From Clostridiales bacterium (GTDB taxonomy: Bacteria; Bacillota; Clostridia; Saccharofermentanales; Saccharofermentanaceae): a stretch of 11,461 nucleotides of DNA. The position numbers were made by a program, and so were the translations under genes. Below are positions 1 through 4,464 of this stretch, piece after piece. The first letter of the stretch is position 1, and each line of letters starts with the position of its first letter. The notes beneath the pieces were generated by a model. It saw only the letters and a list, made by a program, of their open reading frames with translations, did no database searches and was not told the origin of the DNA. Location of the stretch: assembly GCA_003543635.1 (NCBI GenBank), contig DNAE01000014.1:1-11461 (forward strand), given 5' to 3'.

Positions 1-963
1 CTCATCGAGCGGAACACCGGCTACGACGAGATAGGTATGCTGTCCCTTTCCACCAGCGATTATACGGGACTTAAGGAATTAACGGACGGCCTTCTTGAAT
101 CCTACGAGGGAAGGCACACGAGCCTTTCTCTCCCGTCCCTCAGGATAGATAACTTTGCATTGGATCTCATGGAGAAGGTCTCCAAGACCCGTAAGACGGG
201 ATTGACCTTTGCCCCGGAGGCGGGGACCCAGAGACTTCGCGACGTGATAAACAAGGGAATAAACGAAGAGGATATATTAAGTGCCCTGGAGCTGGCCTTC
301 AAGGGCGGATGGAGCACCGTTAAGCTCTACTTCATGTTGGGACTTCCCACGGAGACGGACGAGGATATCGCAGGCATTGCGGATCTTGCCAAAAAGATCG
401 AGGACCTCTACTATGCGGTGGCAAGGGAAAAGGGGGTCAAGCCCAGACGCCCGGAGATAACCGTCTCCACCTCCATGTTCATCCCCAAGCCCTTCACGGC
501 ATTCCAGTGGGAGAAGCAGAATACCAAGGAGGAGTTCCTGCGCAAGCAGGCGATCTTACGGGGACTTCTGAAGAAACAGAGGAGCGTCAGGTATATCTGG
601 CACGATGTGGATTCCTCCTGCTGGGAGGGGGTCCTTGCCCGCGCCGACAGGAGACTTTGCGAAGTCATAAGGAAGGGCTACGAGCGGGGATATATCTTCG
701 ATGCCTGGGATGACAACTTCGATTATGCCGGCTGGCTGGAACTCATGGATGAGGCGGGCCTTACCTGGGAGATGTTCGCCCGGGGATATGATGTGGATTC
801 GGCTCTGCCCTGGGATAACATCAGCGTCGGCGTGAAAAGGGAATTCTTCCTTGCGGAACGCGAGCGCGCTTACAAGGAGATCGTGACACCCAACTGCAGG
901 GAAAAGTGCAGCAACTGCGGAGCGGCATGCTTCAAGACGGGAGTCTGTTATGACAGAAGATGA
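1..963 (+). CDS. B12-binding/radical SAM protein, TIGR03960-like (5' end outside window)
   Basis: The frame is open from the first base of the window to TGA at 961-963, so this is the C-terminal 320 residues of a longer protein. The N-terminal cobalamin-binding-like region and the CxxxCxxC radical SAM cluster must lie upstream. What remains looks like the later part of a radical SAM barrel (LSLSTSDYTGL near 40-70; TFAPEAGTQRLRDVINKG near 208-261; KLYFMLGLPTETDEDI near 322-369). It is followed by a family-typical C-terminal region and a cysteine cluster, C-x3-C-x2-C-x3-C-x5-C, at about 895-949, which could bind a further metal centre. The gene overlaps the next one by 14 bp, implying translational coupling. 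In the TIGR03960 family the partner is normally a DUF2344 protein, as here. The reaction catalysed is not known. Family assignment comes from recalled conserved motifs, not a search. Confidence 0.85.
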   Translation, partial: LIERNTGYDEIGMLSLSTSDYTGLKELTDGLLESYEGRHTSLSLPSLRIDNFALDLMEKVSKTRKTGLTFAPEAGTQRLRDVINKGINEEDILSALELAFKGGWSTVKLYFMLGLPTETDEDIAGIADLAKKIEDLYYAVAREKGVKPRRPEITVSTSMFIPKPFTAFQWEKQNTKEEFLRKQAILRGLLKKQRSVRYIWHDVDSSCWEGVLARADRRLCEVIRKGYERGYIFDAWDDNFDYAGWLELMDEAGLTWEMFARGYDVDSALPWDNISVGVKREFFLAERERAYKEIVTPNCREKCSNCGAACFKTGVCYDRR

Positions 964-1672
964 GAGAAGATATGAGATGACCAGGCAGAAACACCAGACT
1001 GCCTATGTCTGCAGGACACGCTTTGAACGGCACGGCGCCACGGCATATATCGGACATCTGGATCTCATGAAGGTCTTCGAGAGAGCCTTAAAGAGGGCAG
1101 ATCTGCCCCTCCTTTATACCCAGGGATACAATCCCCGTCCCATGCTGGTCTTCGCCCTTCCCCTGGGCGTCGGGATCGAGACGAGCGGGGATTATGTGGA
1201 CGTCTCCCTTTCGGTGACGGTGCCCGCGGAGGAATTCATGGAAAGGCTTAACAGGGAGCTTCCCGAGGGAGTTAAGGCCCTGTCCTGCATCAACATAGAC
1301 GAACCTAAGCGCAGCCTCATGAGCGTGGTCACCGTGGCGACATATAAGCTCAAGGGAAGGGGGATCACCAAGGGTGTGATCGGTCTTTTCGCGAGGGAGA
1401 GACTGGAGATAGAGAAGAAGTCCAAGGGCAAGATCAAGACCACGGATATAAGGGAGCTTCTGATCAAGATCACGGGGACAGAGGGTCCCGATTCGGTGGA
1501 GGTAATGGTATATGCGGGTTCGTCGAGGAACCTGCGCCCTGACAGTATCTTTGCCGCACTGGTGAAGTATGAGGGCTTTGATGCGGGCAGTATCGACGAC
1601 ACTGCCGTGGAAAGAACGGCCCTTTACGGGGGAGAGTATCCCGACATCGAGGGAATTGAAGGTTTGGTCTGA
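950..1672 (+). CDS. Radical SAM-linked DUF2344 protein, TIGR03936-like
   Basis: A 240-residue protein of normal family length. Conserved-looking blocks are RTRFERHGATAYIGHLDLM (residues 22-40), FERALKRADLPL (43-54) and QGYNPRPMLVFALPLGVG (58-75), the hallmark N-terminal half of DUF2344 proteins. The rest is less conserved. It is encoded directly after, and often fused to, TIGR03960 radical SAM proteins, and probably acts with that enzyme. The molecular role is unknown. The start at 950 is preferred because GGGAG at 939-943 sits 6 nt upstream. A later ATG at 977 (MTRQKH) is possible but has a weaker site. Translation is probably coupled to the upstream gene through the 14-bp overlap. In many clostridia this pair is followed by ribonuclease G and rplU, whereas here a lipid regulator follows. 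No terminator is evident between this gene and the next. Confidence 0.85.
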   Translation: MTEDERRYEMTRQKHQTAYVCRTRFERHGATAYIGHLDLMKVFERALKRADLPLLYTQGYNPRPMLVFALPLGVGIETSGDYVDVSLSVTVPAEEFMERLNRELPEGVKALSCINIDEPKRSLMSVVTVATYKLKGRGITKGVIGLFARERLEIEKKSKGKIKTTDIRELLIKITGTEGPDSVEVMVYAGSSRNLRPDSIFAALVKYEGFDAGSIDDTAVERTALYGGEYPDIEGIEGLV

Positions 1673-1684
1673 TTAGTGTAAAAT
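1656..1684 (+). promoter_or_regulatory. Candidate sigma-A promoter for fabT-acp-dagK
   Basis: TTGAAG at 1656-1661 and TAAAAT at 1679-1684 are separated by exactly 17 bp, a good match to the vegetative promoter consensus. The -35 element lies inside the end of the DUF2344 gene. Transcription would start near 1691, about 28 nt before the fabT ATG. The spacing is seen directly; activity is inferred. Confidence 0.5.
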
Positions 1685-1697
1685 CAATTGGTTACAC
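1676..1697. promoter_or_regulatory. Candidate operator: inverted repeat over the fabT promoter
   Basis: GTGTAA (1676-1681) and TTACAC (1692-1697) form perfect 6-bp arms around a 10-bp spacer. The repeat covers the candidate -10 element and the expected transcription start. A second, offset imperfect palindrome, AATCAATTGGTT (1682-1693, 10 of 12 positions symmetric), lies inside it. The placement suits autorepression by the MarR-family protein encoded next, as is common in this family. It does not match the published FabT operator well, so the binding protein is uncertain. Confidence 0.35.
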
Positions 1698-1718
1698 ATA
1701 AAGAACGGGAGTATTCTG

Positions 1719-2240
1719 ATGAAGATCGAAGAACAGGAAATGGCTGATTGCCTTGTAAGGATACTGGAGAACGTTATCCTTACTGAAGAGAAGTCCATCA
1801 GACAGGGCTATTTCTCCGATCTGTCCATCGCCGAGATGCATACCCTTGACGCCATCGGTCCCTACGAAGCGAGGACGATGACGGAGACTGCCAACAGCCT
1901 CGGTATCACCACGGGAACACTCACCGTATCGATCGACAGACTCGTCCGCAAGGGCTATGTCACGAGGAAACGTGACGAGAATGACAGAAGGATCGTCCGC
2001 ATCTCCCTTACCAGGGAGGGAAAGATCGCTTCCAGGATGCACGGGAAGTTCCACGGTGTTCTGGCAAGACATATCCTTGAGCCCTATTCGGAGGAGGAGA
2101 AGAAGCTCCTGCTCAAGCTCGTGAACGATATCGATTCGTTCCTTGAAGCGCAGGTGGAGAAATATGACAACGCAGAATCCATAAGGATGACCGCAAGAAG
2201 AGTTGCGGAAGAGACAAGAAGGAGAAACGACGATGGATGA
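1719..2240 (+). CDS. fabT: FabT-like MarR-family repressor of lipid synthesis genes
   Basis: A 173-residue winged-helix regulator. The helix-turn-helix covers about residues 53-80 (TMTETANSLGITTGTLTVSI, then DRLVRKGY), and the wing is RDENDRRIV (85-93). Two stretches closely resemble FabT of streptococci and lactococci as I recall it: SDLSIAEMHTLDAIG (33-47) and RMHGKFHGVLARHI (106-119). In those bacteria FabT represses fatty acid synthesis genes, with long-chain acyl-ACP as corepressor, so a cytoplasmic DNA-binding role linked to membrane lipid supply is likely. The start is set by CGGGAG at 1706-1711, 7 nt before the ATG. The gene leads an operon with an ACP (8-bp overlap) and a lipid kinase. 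The last 25 or so residues (Arg/Glu-rich, to RRRNDDG) go beyond the usual FabT length of about 145-150. A generic MarR regulator is the alternative, but the sequence resemblance and the context favour FabT. Confidence 0.85.
   Translation: MKIEEQEMADCLVRILENVILTEEKSIRQGYFSDLSIAEMHTLDAIGPYEARTMTETANSLGITTGTLTVSIDRLVRKGYVTRKRDENDRRIVRISLTREGKIASRMHGKFHGVLARHILEPYSEEEKKLLLKLVNDIDSFLEAQVEKYDNAESIRMTARRVAEETRRRNDDG
2219..2224 (+). promoter_or_regulatory. Ribosome binding site fixing the acp start
   Basis: AAGGAG lies 8 nt before the ATG at 2233, inside the 3' end of fabT. It supports 2233 as the ACP start rather than the upstream in-frame ATG at 2203 or the internal ATG at 2299, neither of which has a comparable site at normal spacing. 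Confidence 0.7.
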
Positions 2241-2529
2241 CAAAGAAGCCCCCCGAGAACGTAACACGGCCGAGACGGACGTCGAGAAGAGAAAGGATAT
2301 GATCTTCGAAGACGTTCTCAAGCTCATTGTGCAGGAGCTGGGTATATCCCCCACGGATATCAACCGGGACGTATCGATAATGGATGAACTGGATTTCGAT
2401 TCACTGCAGATGTATGAGCTGGTCATCGACCTCGAGGAAGCTTATGATATCCGACTGCCGGATGAACTTTTGGAGACCGTTAAGACTGTCGGTGATATCG
2501 TAGATCTGGTCTACGAACAGTCTGTCTGA
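2233..2529 (+). CDS. Acyl carrier protein with N-terminal extension
   Basis: A 98-residue protein whose last 76 residues (from MIFEDVLK) form a standard acyl carrier domain. The DSL phosphopantetheine site is in DELDFDSLQMYELVIDLEE, with Ser57 as the attachment residue, followed by the acidic helix and a typical C-terminus (PDELLETVKTVGDIVDLV). A holo-ACP synthase must add the prosthetic group; none is seen here. The extra 22 N-terminal residues are highly charged and not found in ordinary 75-80 residue ACPs. Starting at the internal ATG (2299) would remove them, but the Shine-Dalgarno evidence favours 2233. It overlaps fabT by 8 bp and precedes a lipid kinase by 4 bp. No other fatty acid synthesis genes flank it, so it may be a dedicated ACP for acyl transfer or for FabT signalling rather than the housekeeping AcpP. 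That role is inferred. Confidence 0.88.
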   Translation: MDDKEAPRERNTAETDVEKRKDMIFEDVLKLIVQELGISPTDINRDVSIMDELDFDSLQMYELVIDLEEAYDIRLPDELLETVKTVGDIVDLVYEQSV

Positions 2530-2533
2530 ACGA

Positions 2534-3532
2534 ATGAGATATATCCTTATAATCAACAGCAGATCAAACCCCAAGATGCTCGAATCCCTCGATGATGCGA
2601 TCAATATGGTATCGCGCACGGATCCGGATCTCAGGTCGAGGATCGAGATGAGGTTCACCGATTACCCGGGACACGCCTCGGATATAGCTGTTGAGATAAG
2701 CGAGCAGTTTGCCGACAAGACCATGATCGTGGCCTGCGGCGGAGACGGCACGATCCATGAGATCGCCAATGCCCTCGCTTTCAGGAAGACTCCCATGACC
2801 TGCATCCCCTTCGGAACGGGAAACGACTTCGTCAAGACGATCCTTCCCACCTGGAAGAAGTGGAGCTTTGAGACCCTGCTTTCCTGCCTTGACGACATCA
2901 CGATAAAGACATCGGATCTCATCAAGATAGACAGTTACGACATAATGGGGACCCACCTTCAGAACTGGTCGGGTTACATGAATAACGTAACTTCCATCGG
3001 ACTCGATACCGAGGTGCAGGCCAGGGCAAAGGCCATAGTCGAGACCAAGGATACCAAGTTTACCAGGGATACGGCATATATAAGATCCGCTATCCCCTCG
3101 ATCTTCGGCAAGAGATCCCACGATTTCTCCTATAAGCTGGAACTGGAAGACGGAACCTTCGTGGAAAGCGAATCGGATTCCCATACCCTTATAAGCATAT
3201 GTAACGGAAGATTTTACGGCGACGGTTTCTGTCCCGCCCCGGGCGCGGACATCTCCGACGGAGTCGCCGATATATGCGTCGTGGAGGACGTTAACATCTT
3301 CAAGGCCATGGGATTGCTGCTCCTGTACCGCTACGGCAAGCACGAGGGAAGATCCGGCATAAAGATGTACCGGGCGACCTCGGGCGTCATCTCATCCAAA
3401 TCGCCCTCATGCCAGTTGCTGGGCAATTACGACGGAGAGGATTTCTTCGGAAACCGGATCAGGTTTGAAGTATTCCCCAAGGCATTAAAGCTCGGGGTAT
3501 TCCCTGAGGACGGTTATAAGAAAAAACTCTGA
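2534..3532 (+). CDS. Diacylglycerol/lipid kinase family protein (YegS/DagK/DgkB type)
   Basis: A 332-residue soluble lipid kinase with all landmarks of the DAGK catalytic family. These are the nucleotide-binding GGDGT (residues 69-73), GTGNDF (94-99), NGRFYGDGF (224-232), a DG pair at 242-243 and the late DGE motif (300-302, in GNYDGEDFFG). In Gram-positive bacteria such enzymes (DgkB) phosphorylate diacylglycerol to phosphatidic acid with ATP, recycling the diacylglycerol released by lipoteichoic acid synthesis, at the membrane surface. Length is normal for the family and no residue is obviously missing. The start lies 4 bp after the acp stop with no clear Shine-Dalgarno sequence, so translation is probably coupled to acp. 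The exact lipid substrate cannot be read from sequence, and undecaprenol or another lipid is possible. The gene is the last of the operon and meets plsC tail to tail with 2 bp between them. Confidence 0.9.
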   Translation: MRYILIINSRSNPKMLESLDDAINMVSRTDPDLRSRIEMRFTDYPGHASDIAVEISEQFADKTMIVACGGDGTIHEIANALAFRKTPMTCIPFGTGNDFVKTILPTWKKWSFETLLSCLDDITIKTSDLIKIDSYDIMGTHLQNWSGYMNNVTSIGLDTEVQARAKAIVETKDTKFTRDTAYIRSAIPSIFGKRSHDFSYKLELEDGTFVESESDSHTLISICNGRFYGDGFCPAPGADISDGVADICVVEDVNIFKAMGLLLLYRYGKHEGRSGIKMYRATSGVISSKSPSCQLLGNYDGEDFFGNRIRFEVFPKALKLGVFPEDGYKKKL

Positions 3533-3534
3533 TA

Positions 3535-4248
3535 TCAGGCTTCGGGATCCAGATGGAGATCCTCCATCTGGTGCATCCATGCGCAAAGGGCGTCGGTCAT
3601 CTTATGGGCGTCGTTATCGTAGTCTTCACCGTGCAAAGGTTCACCCACGTAGATCCTGATCTTCTTTCTCTTCATGAATCCCTTGAAGGGCTTGGGCCAC
3701 TTGCTCTGCCTGGGCCATGCATCGTATGCGCCGGAAATATAAACGGGTACCAGGGGGGAGGAGGACTTGATGGCAATGTAGCATGCGCCGTCCTTCATCT
3801 CGCCCAGTTTGCCGTCGTGCGTTCTCGTTCCTTCGGGGAAGACGAAGCAGATGTTTCCCGCCTCGACCACCTTCTTGGCCTTGATAAGTCCCCTTACGGG
3901 ATTGCCGTGACGCTCCACGCCGATACCGCGGCCGACCCTTACGATAAGTCTGCCCAAGGCACCGTAGTCCGTGGCAAGGTCAGCGCCCACCAGGGCGGTC
4001 ATATACTTGAAGTGTCCCCTGGGGAGGAACTTGCTTATGAGTACTCCGTCAGCGAAGCATTGATGGTTGCTGGCTACGACGTAGGGAATATCCTTGGGGA
4101 AATTCTCCCGTCCCACGCATTTGATATTGGTACATATATCCGTAAGAAGAAGGAAACCGATCTTTGCAAGGTTTCCGCTTATTCCGCGCTTCGCGGGATA
4201 GGAATTCGGATCTTCCTTCTCTCTTTTTGACGGTTTATTCTCGCTCAT
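3535..4248 (-). CDS. plsC: 1-acyl-sn-glycerol-3-phosphate acyltransferase family protein (PlsC)
   Basis: A 237-residue acyltransferase with the four PlsC/LPLAT blocks. These are NHQCFAD (residues 61-67, the NHx4D catalytic pair), GVERHG (110-115), FPEGTRTHDG (137-146, glycerol-phosphate binding) and VPVYISGAY (168-176). It transfers an acyl chain to the sn-2 position of lysophosphatidic acid, giving phosphatidic acid, at the inner face of the membrane. A hydrophobic stretch near residues 28-36 could provide membrane contact. The ATG at 4248 is chosen because a G-rich site (GGGGGG) lies 6 nt upstream and the homologous region starts soon after. The frame continues back to GTG at 4362, but those 38 codons are AT-rich, lack domain content and overlap the likely promoter. 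It is transcribed divergently from the acyl synthetase. Activity on other lysophospholipids cannot be excluded. Confidence 0.9.
   Translation of the reverse strand: MSENKPSKREKEDPNSYPAKRGISGNLAKIGFLLLTDICTNIKCVGRENFPKDIPYVVASNHQCFADGVLISKFLPRGHFKYMTALVGADLATDYGALGRLIVRVGRGIGVERHGNPVRGLIKAKKVVEAGNICFVFPEGTRTHDGKLGEMKDGACYIAIKSSSPLVPVYISGAYDAWPRQSKWPKPFKGFMKRKKIRIYVGEPLHGEDYDNDAHKMTDALCAWMHQMEDLHLDPEA
3549..3571. repeat. Perfect 10-bp inverted repeat at the convergent dagK/plsC junction
   Basis: CCAGATGGAG (3549-3558) and CTCCATCTGG (3562-3571) are exact reverse complements separated by 3 nt. The repeat lies inside the last codons of plsC and 16 nt past the dagK stop. RNA from either strand would fold into a strong hairpin. 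No T-run follows on the forward strand. On the plsC strand a run of six T (3526-3521) begins 22 nt after the hairpin, too far for a canonical intrinsic terminator. It may mark or stabilise transcript ends. Confidence 0.5.
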
Positions 4249-4363
4249 TGTCGGCCCCCCGAGTTTTATTACTTCTTTTATGGTATCTTTCTTCGGAAAT
4301 AAAGCAATATCATTTTTTCCTTTGAAAACACCAAATATTTTACATTTATTTAATTTTGCCACA

Positions 4364-4392
4364 AATTTACTTCGATAATCAAAGTTAATTAA
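4364..4392 (-). promoter_or_regulatory. Candidate plsC promoter
   Basis: Read on the reverse strand, TTAATT (4392-4387) and TAAATT (4369-4364) are separated by 17 bp. Transcription would begin near 4357, leaving a leader of about 110 nt before the ATG at 4248. The FabT-like palindrome fills the spacer. The elements are imperfect matches in an AT-rich area, so this is tentative. Confidence 0.3.
4369..4385. promoter_or_regulatory. Putative FabT operator
   Basis: On the reverse strand this reads ACTTTGATTATCGAAGT. The two 8-bp arms are complementary at 7 of 8 positions around a single central base. The core TTTGATTATCGAA differs at one position from the TTTGATTATCAAA core of the FabT operator reported for streptococci (recalled from the literature). 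The box sits in the spacer of the candidate plsC promoter, where binding would block transcription, and just upstream of the synthetase promoter. A fabT-like gene lies about 2.1 kb away in the same window. Confidence 0.6.
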
Positions 4393-4401
4393 GTTACAGT
4401 A

Positions 4402-4430
4402 TGGACTTGATATTGCGAAAATGATAATAT
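4402..4430 (+). promoter_or_regulatory. Candidate acyl synthetase promoter
   Basis: TGGACT (4402-4407) and TAATAT (4425-4430) are spaced by 17 bp, each matching the consensus at four of six positions. Transcription would start near 4437, with the ribosome binding site about 20 nt further on. The FabT-like box lies 16 bp upstream of this -35 element. Tentative. Confidence 0.3.
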
Positions 4431-4454
4431 TTTTCGGTAAGCATTTTGGCGCTT

Positions 4455-4459
4455 GGAGG
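4455..4459 (+). promoter_or_regulatory. Ribosome binding site fixing the acyl synthetase start
   Basis: GGAGG lies 5 nt before the ATG at 4465. The in-frame TTG at 4453 overlaps this site and so cannot be the start served by it, which settles the start at 4465. Confidence 0.8.
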
Positions 4460-4464
4460 TTTGT

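Larger units (their letters stand above)
4249..4464. other. AT-rich divergent intergenic region between plsC and the acyl synthetase gene
   Basis: By hand count, 44 of 180 bases at 4261-4440 are G or C (about 24%), against roughly half in the flanking genes. It contains the putative FabT box, candidate promoters for both directions and a long plsC leader of about 110 nt. I see no convincing stable RNA structure or small gene. The 38-codon open extension of plsC here is treated as leader. Confidence 0.7.

Noticed and set aside
2203..2232. ATG start at 2203 for the ACP.
   Set aside because: It would overlap fabT by 38 bp and lacks the well-spaced AAGGAG that precedes the ATG at 2233.
2564..3343. 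A 259-codon reverse-strand open frame opposite the lipid kinase.
   Set aside because: The forward frame carries GGDGT, GTGNDF and the other kinase motifs; the reverse frame is a shadow.
3553..4230. A 225-codon forward open frame opposite plsC.
   Set aside because: PlsC on the reverse strand has all four acyltransferase motifs, and the forward frame has no domain and no ribosome binding site.
4384..4399. Similarity between AATTAAGTTACA in the plsC/synthetase gap and AATTGGTTACA upstream of fabT as a shared operator.
   Set aside because: The match needs a one-base gap, lies in AT-rich DNA and is asymmetric. It is weaker than the palindrome at 4369-4385, so it is not claimed as a site.
4453..4464. 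TTG start at 4453 for the acyl synthetase, adding four residues.
   Set aside because: It overlaps the GGAGG that serves the ATG at 4465, so it cannot be the start served by that site.
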